A stretch of DNA of 6,075 nt from Bacteroidales bacterium (GCA_021106665.1 JAIOTR010000052.1:1-6075); one strand, 5' to 3'; counted from the first letter of the stretch, positions 1-6,075 are shown. Notes: generated from the sequence alone by a model not told the origin. Made by a program: numbers and translations.

Positions 1-131
1 CTATAAATATATTATTTGTTTTTTCATAATAAGGCAGAACATTTATTCTTGCATTTAACCATTTAAGCATTTATTTCCGTACGCACGGGATTCCACTAAA
101 TTCGTAGTAGTACTAAAATAATAATTGCTAT

Positions 132-1004
132 ATGAGTGTATTGGTTAACAAAGATTCTAAAATAGTTGTACAAGGTTTTACCGGGAAAGAGGGCACTTTT
201 CATGCAAGCCAAATGATCGAATATGGAACAAATGTAGTGGGTGGTGTTACTCCTGGCAAAGGAGGACAATCTCATCTTGACAGGCCGGTTTTTAATACAG
301 TTGAGGATGCTGTTGATAAAACAGGGGCAGATGTGTCTTTGATTTTTGTTCCACCGGCTTTTTCTGCCGATGCGATCATTGAAGCAGCAAATTCAGGTAT
401 TAAGGTCATCATTTGTATTACGGAAGGTATACCTGTACAGGATATGGTAAAAGTGAAAGATTATTTGAAAGATAAAGATTGTAGATTGGTAGGTCCTAAT
501 TGTCCGGGAGTTATTACTCCGGGTGAAGCCAAGGTAGGTATTATGCCAGGATTTATTCACACTCCCGGAAAAATTGGAATTGTCTCTCGATCGGGAACCC
601 TAACATATGAAGCTGTTGACCAGCTCACAAAGTTAGGCTTGGGACAATCCACTGCCATAGGAATTGGAGGTGATCCTATAATTGGTACCTCTACAAAAGA
701 TGCAGTAGAATTATTCATGAATGATCAGGATACAGAGGGCATTGTTATGATTGGCGAAATTGGTGGAAACATGGAAGCTGAAGCCGCATATTATATCAGG
801 GAGCATGGAACCAAACCGGTTGTGAGTTTTATTGCCGGTGCTACTGCTCCTAAAGGAAGAACAATGGGACATGCAGGGGCGATCATAGGAGGGAAAGATG
901 ATACGGCTCAGTCAAAGAAGAAGATATTAAAAGAGTGTGGCGTACATGTAGTTGAATCTCCGGCTCATATAGGAAAAACAATGGCCGATGTGTTAAATCA
1001 GTGA
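132..1004 (+). CDS. sucD: Succinate--CoA ligase (ADP/GDP-forming), alpha subunit
   Basis: Alpha subunit of succinyl-CoA synthetase, the cytosolic TCA-cycle enzyme that interconverts succinyl-CoA and succinate with substrate-level NTP formation; it works as a complex with the beta subunit SucC. The 290-residue length is normal for the family. Visible family signatures are the N-terminal CoA-binding loop GFTGKEGTFH (residues 15-24), GPNCPG (121-126), GIGGDP (177-182) and the phosphohistidine motif MGHAGA with the active-site His at about residue 247. The ATG at 132 is chosen because the protein then begins MSVLVNKDSK, matching the usual SucD N-terminus; no clear Shine-Dalgarno precedes it. sucC, often the upstream partner, is absent from both flanks here, so this is a stand-alone sucD. 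It is convergent with the CAP-SPOR gene downstream. No truncation or lost active-site residue is seen. Confidence 0.97.
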   Translation: MSVLVNKDSKIVVQGFTGKEGTFHASQMIEYGTNVVGGVTPGKGGQSHLDRPVFNTVEDAVDKTGADVSLIFVPPAFSADAIIEAANSGIKVIICITEGIPVQDMVKVKDYLKDKDCRLVGPNCPGVITPGEAKVGIMPGFIHTPGKIGIVSRSGTLTYEAVDQLTKLGLGQSTAIGIGGDPIIGTSTKDAVELFMNDQDTEGIVMIGEIGGNMEAEAAYYIREHGTKPVVSFIAGATAPKGRTMGHAGAIIGGKDDTAQSKKKILKECGVHVVESPAHIGKTMADVLNQ

Positions 1005-1008
1005 GACT

Positions 1009-1029
1009 ATGATTTTGGTTCAAAATCAT
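1009..1029 (+). terminator. Possible weak hairpin terminator after sucD
   Basis: A perfect 9-bp inverted repeat (ATGATTTTG / CAAAATCAT) with a 3-base loop starts 5 bases after the sucD stop. It is AT-rich and has no T-run directly after it on either strand, so it is a poor intrinsic terminator by itself. It could be a 3'-end stability hairpin, or act together with the next inverted repeat at 1040-1066. Confidence 0.3.
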
Positions 1030-1030
1030 C

Positions 1031-1138
1031 AAGTCGAACTGATCCCGAGCGACAGTCGAGGGATCACAAAGTTTTTATTCCCTGCACCTTATCTCTTGCG
1101 CCAAAGCTGGCTACAGCGATGGAGCAGTGCGATTGAAA
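1031..1138. repeat. GC-richer intergenic block with an inverted repeat; candidate dispersed repeat
   Basis: This block in the convergent gap is clearly richer in G and C than the other non-coding stretches. It contains the inverted repeat TGATCCC (1040-1046) / GGGATCA (1060-1066), with a smaller inner dyad CGA-CAG-TCG (1050-1058) in its loop and a direct repeat AGTCGA (1032-1037 and 1054-1059). A run of five T follows at 1072-1076, so on the plus strand it might also help end sucD transcription. Its style recalls short palindromic elements containing a GAGCGNNNGTCGA-like core that are scattered between genes in some Bacteroidota genomes; that comparison is from memory. Nothing codable was recognised in 1067-1138. 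Confidence 0.4.
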
Positions 1139-1206
1139 AATAGTTAACCCTTTGTAATACCTTGCCAGTTTGCTGTGAGGAGTTTCGTTAACAACTAATT
1201 AAGAAC

Positions 1207-2088
1207 TTAATATTCCATTATCCAGGCTTCTTTGTATTTGACCGGAAGTTCTTTTTTACCGGTGTTTGCTAATTCTTTAGATGGATAATCTGCCAGGGAA
1301 ATCCTGAATTTATTATCTTTCGAAATTACTTTTACCTTATTAAATCCCTCTTCTGCATATTTTTTTGCTTGCTCTTTTGCATCATTAATTGAATTGAAAC
1401 TGCCAAATATTATATAAAATCTTCCGGTAGAAGAAGATACTATCATTTGCTCATCTTCTGTTTGAGGTGGCTCATTGACGATCACAGTTTCAGTGCCGCA
1501 AACTCTTGTTTCTTTTTCAATATCCAATTCCTCCCCAACCCAGGCAATGGAAAAATTGCCTTCAATACTAACACCAAGGGCATTCCATTGATGAGTATCC
1601 CAATCTTTTGTATTAATGATTATCGATTGAGAGGCTACTGTTTCCCTCCATTGGTCAAATGCTTTTTCTGCAGTCGCATTCCTGTTTTCCCAATAAACAA
1701 TTTCATATGCAATACCTGGATAATTTGATAATTCCATAGGCTTCTTCTGCATGCACGATTTGTTTTTTAATTCTACTTCAAAACAACATGCTGTCCATTC
1801 TCCTTTATCCGACCAACTGTGAAAATTACATGTATTGGTATCCGGTTTATTTTGAATTAAATCATTGATGTGTTTCTTAGCCACAAAACATAGTGATTCT
1901 GATAGCGGTATCGCAGGGAGATTCATTGTTTTCCTGTAATCATTAAAGAGATTATAAAGCTTAAACTCTTCCTTGGAAATACAAAAGTCTCCTGGTATAT
2001 CTTTCTGTGAATAGGAAAACTTTGTTATTGTTAAAAGTCCAAAGATTAGTAAAAAGTGGAATAGCTTTAATAATGATTTGTATTTCAT
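1207..2088 (-). CDS. Exported CAP/SCP-like domain protein with C-terminal SPOR domain
   Basis: A 293-residue predicted exported protein. Residues 1-28 form a signal peptide: basic start, hydrophobic stretch around 7-21, likely cleavage near SYSQ. Residues about 40-188 resemble the CAP (CRISP/antigen 5/PR-1) superfamily: a LYNLFNDYR helix, a VAKKHINDL helix with His73, NFHSWSD (His90), then a W-rich strand pair ending ALGVSIEGNFSIAWVGEE, as in bacterial CAP proteins. The usual SPGH-type His before the last strands seems missing; SQS (153-155) lies there. The mature part has seven Cys (36, 67, 87, 101, 102, 112, 197), suggesting disulfides and an oxidising location. A linker rich in Glu, Pro and Thr leads to a SPOR domain (about 222-293: GRFYIIFGSF, two helix-strand units, final AWIMEY). 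SPOR domains bind peptidoglycan lacking stem peptides, so the protein probably sits at the cell wall in the periplasm. What the CAP domain does is unknown. It is divergent from the tandem peptidase gene and convergent with sucD. Confidence 0.82.
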   Translation of the reverse strand: MKYKSLLKLFHFLLIFGLLTITKFSYSQKDIPGDFCISKEEFKLYNLFNDYRKTMNLPAIPLSESLCFVAKKHINDLIQNKPDTNTCNFHSWSDKGEWTACCFEVELKNKSCMQKKPMELSNYPGIAYEIVYWENRNATAEKAFDQWRETVASQSIIINTKDWDTHQWNALGVSIEGNFSIAWVGEELDIEKETRVCGTETVIVNEPPQTEDEQMIVSSSTGRFYIIFGSFNSINDAKEQAKKYAEEGFNKVKVISKDNKFRISLADYPSKELANTGKKELPVKYKEAWIMEY

Positions 2089-2094
2089 CCTGGA

Positions 2095-2099
2095 TCCTT
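2095..2099 (-). promoter_or_regulatory. Shine-Dalgarno of the CAP-SPOR gene
   Basis: On the minus strand AAGGA lies 6 bases before the ATG at 2088, a good Shine-Dalgarno match with good spacing. It fixes the start at 2088, which also places the signal peptide at the N-terminus. It is the only clear Shine-Dalgarno in the window. Confidence 0.6.
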
Positions 2100-2182
2100 A
2101 TAATAAAAAGTAGCATGTAAAAATAGTGATTATTATTGTTTCTTGTCCGAAAAAATATTCAATTTTCAATTTTAATACGCAC

Positions 2183-2215
2183 ATGTATAAATTATTACTT
2201 GTAATTACAATTACA
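2183..2215. promoter_or_regulatory. AT-rich overlapping dyad in the divergent intergenic region; candidate operator
   Basis: The gap between the two divergent genes contains a perfect 12-bp palindrome TTGTAATTACAA (2199-2210), overlapped by a second inverted repeat TGTAAT / ATTACA (2200-2205 and 2210-2215). An imperfect outer arm (ATGTATAA near 2183) extends the symmetry. Such overlapping dyads can be binding sites for dimeric regulators. AT-rich palindromes also arise by chance, so this is only a candidate. It lies about 95 bases upstream of the -7 element of the peptidase gene and about 95 bases upstream of the CAP-SPOR start. Confidence 0.3.
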
Positions 2216-2307
2216 TATAGGTTTCCAATTATTTCCGTCAAAATTCAACTTTAAACATAATTTGGTTAAAAAAGTGGTTTACTTTAACTATGCAACGAAT
2301 AAGTTTT

Positions 2308-2315
2308 TATATTTG
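2308..2315 (+). promoter_or_regulatory. Bacteroidota-type -7 promoter element for the tandem peptidase gene
   Basis: TATATTTG is an exact match to the Bacteroidota primary-sigma -7 consensus TAnnTTTG. A weak -33-like TTTA lies 21 bases upstream (2283-2286). Transcription would start near 2320 and give a leader of about 35-40 bases before the ATG at 2358. Because the element lies inside the N-terminal extension of the longest open frame, it supports the ATG at 2358 over the upstream TTG at 2262. Confidence 0.6.
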
Positions 2316-2357
2316 TCTCAATTATATATTTTAATATTGCATTCAAAAACAAACATT

Positions 2358-5273
2358 ATGAGAAAATTTACTTTAATTACATTATCAGTATTAATTGCAG
2401 TTATTGTTACTGCACAAATTCCTGCCACATTTGATCTAAGGGATTATAACGGGAATAATTACGTTACGTCAGTTAAAAGCCAACAGGGTGGAACATGCTG
2501 GACCCATGGCACCATGGCATCAATAGAGGGAAACCTTTTGATAACCGGTAATTGGGCTGCTGCAGGTGAGATTGGAGAGCCGGATTTAGCAGAATATCAT
2601 CTTGATTGGTGGAACGGTTATAACGATTATTTTAATGCAGATCTTGATCCCCCATTTAATAACGGACAAGGCCTCGAGATTCACATGGGAGGCGATTACC
2701 GGGTGTCAACTGCCTATTTTACCAGGGGAGATGGAGCTGTTCGTGATATTGATGGACAGTCGTATAACAACCCTCCTGCTTTTTATGATACCTCCTATCA
2801 TATATATTATCCAATGGTTGTTGAATGGTATGTGCTTGGAGAGAATTTTGAAAACATGGACCTGATAAAAACTAAAGTGATGGAAGAAGGGGTAATGGCC
2901 ATTTGCATGTGTTATAGCAGTTCATTTATGAACTATGAATATGAGCATTATCAGCCTGCTTCCAGTACTCAGGATCCAAACCATTCGATATCTGTTATTG
3001 GTTGGGATGATAACCGCGTTGTACAGGAAGCTCCTGGTGATGGCGCCTGGTTGGTAAAAAACAGCTGGGGATCAGGCTGGGGTAATAATGGCTATTTCTG
3101 GATTTCGTACTATGATAAACATGCCTGCCAGAATCCGGAAATGGGAGCTGTTTCATTTCAGGAAGTTATATATTACAATTACGACTATGTTTATTATTAT
3201 GATTATCATGGATGGAGAGATACTAAATTCAATACAACCGAAGCTTTCAATGCATTTATTGCAGAATCGGATGATGTGCTTTTTTCAGTGAGTTTTTTCA
3301 ATGCAGTTGATGATATGGATTTTGAAGTTAAGATTTATGATGATTTTATTAGTGGAACACTGCAAAATGAAATTTCATCGGTATCAGGACATATTGACTA
3401 TATTGGATTACATACCTTCGATCTGAATGACCCTGTGGATCTGGAAGAAGGAGATGATTTTTTCATTTACCTTGAATTGTCCGATGGGGGTATACCTTAC
3501 GACAGAACATCTGATGTGCCTGTTTTACTTGGAGGTGATGCGAAGGTCATAGTTACTTCTGCAGCAAATCCTGAGGAAAGTTATTATTGGGAAAACGGAG
3601 CCTGGGAAGACTTTTATTATTACAATGATCCATCCGGTTTCCAGAATACAGGAAATTTCTGTATAAAAGGATTGACAAAAGATGAAGGAATGCCTACCTC
3701 TTTTGACCTGAGAGATTATAATGGTGACAATTATGTAACTTCCGTTAAAAGTCAGCAAGGAGGCACCTGCTGGACACACGGAACAATGGCATCCATCGAA
3801 GGAAACCTGATGATGACTGGAAATTGGACAGCAGCCGGTGAACCGGGTGAACCTGATTTGGCTGAATACCATCTCGACTGGTGGAACGGCTACAACCAGT
3901 ATTATAACAAGGACCTTGATCCGCCTTTTAATAACGGACAAGGCCTTGAAGTTCACATGGGGGGTGATTACCGTGTTTCTACAGCTTATTTATCAAGGGG
4001 TGACGGGGCTGTGAGAGATATTGACGGACAGTCATATAATAATCCGCCCACTTTTTATGATACATCTTATCATTATTATTACCCTATGAAAGTAGAATGG
4101 TATATAGCAGGAGAAAACCTTGAAAACATCGATCTTATAAAAACTAAGGTCATGGTGGAAGGTGTAATGGCAACATGTATCTGTTACGATGGTAACTTTA
4201 TGAACTATGAATATGAACATTACCAGCCTGCATCCAGTACGCTGGATCCAAATCATTCGGTTTCAATCATTGGATGGGATGACAACCGTGTTGTGCAAGA
4301 GGCGCCAGGGAATGGAGCATGGTTAACCAAGAACAGTTGGGGAACCGGATGGGGTAATAACGGTTATTTTTGGATATCATATTATGATAAACATGCATGT
4401 CAAAATCCTGAGATGGGCGCTATTTCTTTCCAGGATGTAATATTTATGCCTTATGAAACGGTGTACTATCATGATTATCATGGATGGCGTGATACCTTAA
4501 CTATTGCAACAGAAGCATTCAATGCTTTTGCTGCAACGAAAAATGAAATAATTGAAGCTTTAAGTTTTTTTGTTGCAGGTGATAATGTTGACTATACTGT
4601 AAAAATTTACGATGATTTTAATGGTACTGATCTGTTAAGTGAATTAACCATAATGAGCGGGACAATGGAATATTCTGGTTTTCTGACAGTCGATTTGGAT
4701 ACTCCTCTAAGTATTTCCGAAGGAGATGATTTTTACGTTTATCTTTATTTGTCGGAAGGTGGTATTCCATACGACCGAACTTCTGATGTACCGGTATTGC
4801 TTGGTGGAGATTCGAAAGTGATTGTACCTTCTACTGCTAATACGGAAGAAAGTTATTACAAAAGCGGAAATGACTGGGTGGATTTCTATTATTATGACGA
4901 CCCTTCGGGATTCCAGAATACCGGTAATTTCTGCATTAAGGCACTTGCAGTGGATGATTATATGCCCGGACTTAATGAAAGCCTGTTTGAAGTAGGCAGT
5001 GTATTAAATCAGAATTATCCAAATCCATTTAGTGATGTTACAACTATTTCATACTCAATACCTGAAACTTCTGAGGTTGAATTGAGTATAATAAATATTA
5101 TTAGCCAGGAAATTAAAATGTTAGAAAAAGGACAACAAACAAATGGACAACATAACATCAACTGGGATGGTAAACTTTCCAATGGTAGCAATGCCGAGCC
5201 AGGTATTTATTTCTGCAAGCTAAAGGTCAATGGTAGGGTGATCTCCACAATCAGAATGCTTAAAGTCAATTAA
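2358..5273 (+). CDS. Secreted tandem C1-family (papain-like) cysteine peptidase with lectin-like domains and T9SS type A sorting domain
   Basis: A 971-residue predicted secreted protein. Residues 1-20 are a signal peptide ending near VTAQ. Two successive 424-residue modules follow (22-445 and 446-869). Each has a papain-like peptidase of about 250 residues: a FDLRDYNG start, QGGTCW with the nucleophile Cys47/Cys471, PNH with His209/His633, and KNSWG-GWG with Asn235/Asn659. Each then has a beta-rich segment of about 175 residues like the lectin-like domain that follows C1 peptidases in other bacterial proteins. Residues about 883-971 (NQNYPNPF... to ...IRMLKVN) form a T9SS type A C-terminal sorting domain, so the protein should cross the outer membrane and be released or held at the cell surface. 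No inhibitory propeptide lies between signal peptide and first catalytic domain. The triads suggest activity; the substrate is unknown. The open frame continues upstream to a TTG at 2262, but the ATG at 2358 is chosen because the signal peptide begins there and the promoter lies between the two. There is no clear Shine-Dalgarno, only an A-rich leader. Confidence 0.93.
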   Translation: MRKFTLITLSVLIAVIVTAQIPATFDLRDYNGNNYVTSVKSQQGGTCWTHGTMASIEGNLLITGNWAAAGEIGEPDLAEYHLDWWNGYNDYFNADLDPPFNNGQGLEIHMGGDYRVSTAYFTRGDGAVRDIDGQSYNNPPAFYDTSYHIYYPMVVEWYVLGENFENMDLIKTKVMEEGVMAICMCYSSSFMNYEYEHYQPASSTQDPNHSISVIGWDDNRVVQEAPGDGAWLVKNSWGSGWGNNGYFWISYYDKHACQNPEMGAVSFQEVIYYNYDYVYYYDYHGWRDTKFNTTEAFNAFIAESDDVLFSVSFFNAVDDMDFEVKIYDDFISGTLQNEISSVSGHIDYIGLHTFDLNDPVDLEEGDDFFIYLELSDGGIPYDRTSDVPVLLGGDAKVIVTSAANPEESYYWENGAWEDFYYYNDPSGFQNTGNFCIKGLTKDEGMPTSFDLRDYNGDNYVTSVKSQQGGTCWTHGTMASIEGNLMMTGNWTAAGEPGEPDLAEYHLDWWNGYNQYYNKDLDPPFNNGQGLEVHMGGDYRVSTAYLSRGDGAVRDIDGQSYNNPPTFYDTSYHYYYPMKVEWYIAGENLENIDLIKTKVMVEGVMATCICYDGNFMNYEYEHYQPASSTLDPNHSVSIIGWDDNRVVQEAPGNGAWLTKNSWGTGWGNNGYFWISYYDKHACQNPEMGAISFQDVIFMPYETVYYHDYHGWRDTLTIATEAFNAFAATKNEIIEALSFFVAGDNVDYTVKIYDDFNGTDLLSELTIMSGTMEYSGFLTVDLDTPLSISEGDDFYVYLYLSEGGIPYDRTSDVPVLLGGDSKVIVPSTANTEESYYKSGNDWVDFYYYDDPSGFQNTGNFCIKALAVDDYMPGLNESLFEVGSVLNQNYPNPFSDVTTISYSIPETSEVELSIINIISQEIKMLEKGQQTNGQHNINWDGKLSNGSNAEPGIYFCKLKVNGRVISTIRMLKVN
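2421..3692 (+). repeat. Tandem coding module, copy 1 (peptidase + lectin-like)
   Basis: First copy of a 1272-base, 424-codon unit inside the tandem peptidase gene, coding residues 22-445. It aligns with copy 2 without any visible gap: the Cys, His, Asn, other conserved Cys and the closing NTGNFCIK all fall exactly 424 residues apart. Other Cys in this copy are 183, 185, 257 and 435. Confidence 0.93.
3693..4964 (+). repeat. Tandem coding module, copy 2 (peptidase + lectin-like)
   Basis: Second copy of the unit, residues 446-869. Codons differ from copy 1 at many silent positions (for example around the active-site Cys), so the duplication is not recent and protein sequence has been kept by selection. 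By hand count the peptidase part differs at about 34 of 249 residues, while the lectin-like part matches at only about 106 of 175. Both copies end with Met-Pro, the second leading into the T9SS sorting domain. Confidence 0.93.
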
Positions 5274-5300
5274 TCCTGCTTTGCATTGATCAAAGGCTTG

Positions 5301-5330
5301 AAAGGCTGTTCTGAGGGACAGCCTTTTTTT
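5301..5330 (+). terminator. Intrinsic terminator of the tandem peptidase gene
   Basis: A perfect 9-bp stem AAAGGCTGT (5301-5309) / ACAGCCTTT (5318-5326) with an 8-base loop, running into a seven-T tract at 5324-5330. It lies 28 bases after the stop codon and has the form of a classical Rho-independent terminator. It separates the peptidase gene from the GH13 gene. Confidence 0.88.
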
Positions 5331-5418
5331 GTGAATACATCATGTTATACTGATGCTGTTGAATTTGCAAACCTGATTTCCGTCAGTGTAAATTAATATT
5401 CCTGATATTTATAATATA

Positions 5419-5426
5419 TATCTTTG
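5419..5426 (+). promoter_or_regulatory. Bacteroidota-type -7 promoter element for the GH13 gene
   Basis: TATCTTTG is an exact match to TAnnTTTG, located after the terminator and 25 bases before the GH13 ATG at 5452. No convincing -33 TTTG was found at the usual distance. The predicted leader is about 20 bases. Confidence 0.5.
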
Positions 5427-5451
5427 CAATCCCTTTAAATTTTCAAATGTT

Positions 5452-6075
5452 ATGGATTTACTTCAGCAATTATCATCATATTGGCAGACTTTATATCCTG
5501 ATCAATCTCTTAAACTTCTCAAGGATTTTATTAAAGAAATTGATGAAACCAAAAGCAATATTCAATTTTCCCCACATAATAATGAATGGTACAAGGATGC
5601 TGTCGTCTATTCTCTTTATGTTGATCTTTTTAATAAAGATTTTTATGGCTTGATTGATAAACTGGATTACTTGCAAGACCTAGGTGTAAACTGTATTTGG
5701 TTGCTCCCAATTCTTGATTCTCCGATGAAAGATGCAGGATTTGATATTCGAAATTATGATAAGGTCAGGTTGGAATTATTGGGGCTTCCGGAAGATTCTA
5801 CTTTAGATGAACAAAGAATACTATTTAGGGGCTTTTTGCAGGAAGCGCATAAAAGAGGTTTAAAAGTGATCTTCGATATAGCCATTAATCATACCTCGGA
5901 TGAACATCCCTGGTTTGTTGAATCAAGAAAGTCACCCGACAATCCTTTTCGTAGTTATTATATATGGAATAGGGACACAAACTTGTACAAAGATGCCAGG
6001 ATTATTTTTGAGGGATTATGTGATAGCAATTGGGAACAGGATGGCGAATGGTATTATTTTCACAGGTTCTTCGAG
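5452..6075 (+). CDS. GH13 alpha-amylase-family enzyme, trehalose synthase-like (N-terminal part, runs off the window)
   Basis: The reading frame is open from ATG 5452 to the last base, 208 codons with no stop, so the C-terminal part is outside the window. From residue 46 it matches the start of a GH13 (beta/alpha)8 barrel: EWYKDAVVYSLYV, then KLDYLQDLGVNCIWLLPI, GFDIRNYDKV, the first conserved region FDIAINH (141-147, with Asp142, Asn146, His147) followed by TSDEHPWF, and then YKDARIIF and YYFHRFFE. The last two motifs are typical of trehalose synthase / maltose glucosyltransferase relatives. The catalytic Asp, Glu and Asp lie beyond the window edge, so activity cannot be judged. No signal peptide is visible, suggesting a cytoplasmic enzyme acting on maltose, trehalose or related glucosides. 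Two oddities: about 45 residues precede the barrel, and the loop usually reading like NGDGIGDF after the first strand is missing. A start at 5447 is in a different frame and gives only a 68-codon frame. Confidence 0.85.
   Translation, partial: MDLLQQLSSYWQTLYPDQSLKLLKDFIKEIDETKSNIQFSPHNNEWYKDAVVYSLYVDLFNKDFYGLIDKLDYLQDLGVNCIWLLPILDSPMKDAGFDIRNYDKVRLELLGLPEDSTLDEQRILFRGFLQEAHKRGLKVIFDIAINHTSDEHPWFVESRKSPDNPFRSYYIWNRDTNLYKDARIIFEGLCDSNWEQDGEWYYFHRFFE

Noticed and set aside
10..18. TATTATTTG considered as a -7 element for sucD
   Set aside because: It has one base too many between TA and TTTG, and the -33 region would fall outside the window.
75..90. Small CCGT/ACGG hairpin upstream of sucD, considered as a leader regulatory element
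   Set aside because: The stem is only four to six pairs including a wobble, and no riboswitch-like architecture surrounds it.
1143..1192. Two GTTAAC sequences about 40 bases apart, considered as ends of an integron attC site
   Set aside because: The core sites do not match GTTRRRY/RYYYAAC in proper orientation and the sequence between them is not an imperfect palindrome; no integrase or cassette is nearby.
1198..1211. ATTAAG-AA-CTTAAT inverted repeat over the CAP-SPOR stop codon
   Set aside because: A two-base loop is too small for a stable hairpin with that stem, and such AT-rich symmetry is expected by chance.
1447..1728. 93-codon plus-strand frame opposite the CAP-SPOR gene
   Set aside because: It is antisense to a supported gene and has no recognisable domain, ribosome binding site or signal peptide.
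2262..2357. In-frame TTG start adding 32 residues to the tandem peptidase
   Set aside because: The extension lies across the TATATTTG promoter element and precedes a clean signal peptide at the ATG at 2358; the extra residues do not resemble the start of an exported protein.
3525..3956. 143-codon minus-strand frame inside the tandem peptidase
   Set aside because: It is the antisense shadow of strongly conserved codons in the peptidase modules; no start signal or known motif.
5447..5653. Short plus-strand frame starting at ATG 5447
   Set aside because: It overlaps the GH13 frame, which starts at 5452 and has clear family motifs; the 68-codon frame has no recognisable similarity.

Overview
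The window looks like a piece of an AT-rich Bacteroidota genome. Three things point that way: a C-terminal type IX secretion (T9SS) sorting domain on the large secreted peptidase, two exact matches to the Bacteroidota -7 promoter consensus TAnnTTTG placed just upstream of genes, and translation starts with little or no Shine-Dalgarno sequence. The genus cannot be read from the sequence. No rRNA, tRNA, CRISPR array, transposase or phage gene was seen.

Layout from left to right: (1) 1-131, an AT-rich leader with no supportable gene. (2) 132-1004 (+), sucD, the complete alpha subunit of succinyl-CoA synthetase, without sucC beside it. (3) 1005-1206, a convergent intergenic gap holding a short hairpin and a GC-richer inverted repeat that resembles a dispersed repeat unit. 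(4) 1207-2088 (-), an exported CAP/SCP-like protein with a C-terminal SPOR domain. (5) 2089-2357, a divergent intergenic region with an AT-rich overlapping dyad and a good promoter for the next gene. (6) 2358-5273 (+), a 971-residue secreted protein made of two full copies of a 424-residue module (papain-like C1 peptidase plus lectin-like beta domain) followed by a T9SS type A sorting domain. (7) 5274-5451, with a strong intrinsic terminator and a promoter. (8) 5452 to the window edge (+), the first 208 codons of a GH13 alpha-amylase-family enzyme resembling trehalose synthase.

The genes do not form an obvious operon. sucD is a TCA-cycle housekeeping gene. The CAP-SPOR gene and the tandem peptidase are divergently transcribed and both products are predicted to be exported, so they may share regulation, but a functional link is only inferred. 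The GH13 gene has its own promoter behind a terminator and is probably an independent unit.

The most unusual element is the tandem peptidase. Both copies keep an intact Cys/His/Asn triad, no zymogen propeptide is visible, and the two copies are about 86% identical in the peptidase part but only about 61% in the lectin-like part (hand counts).
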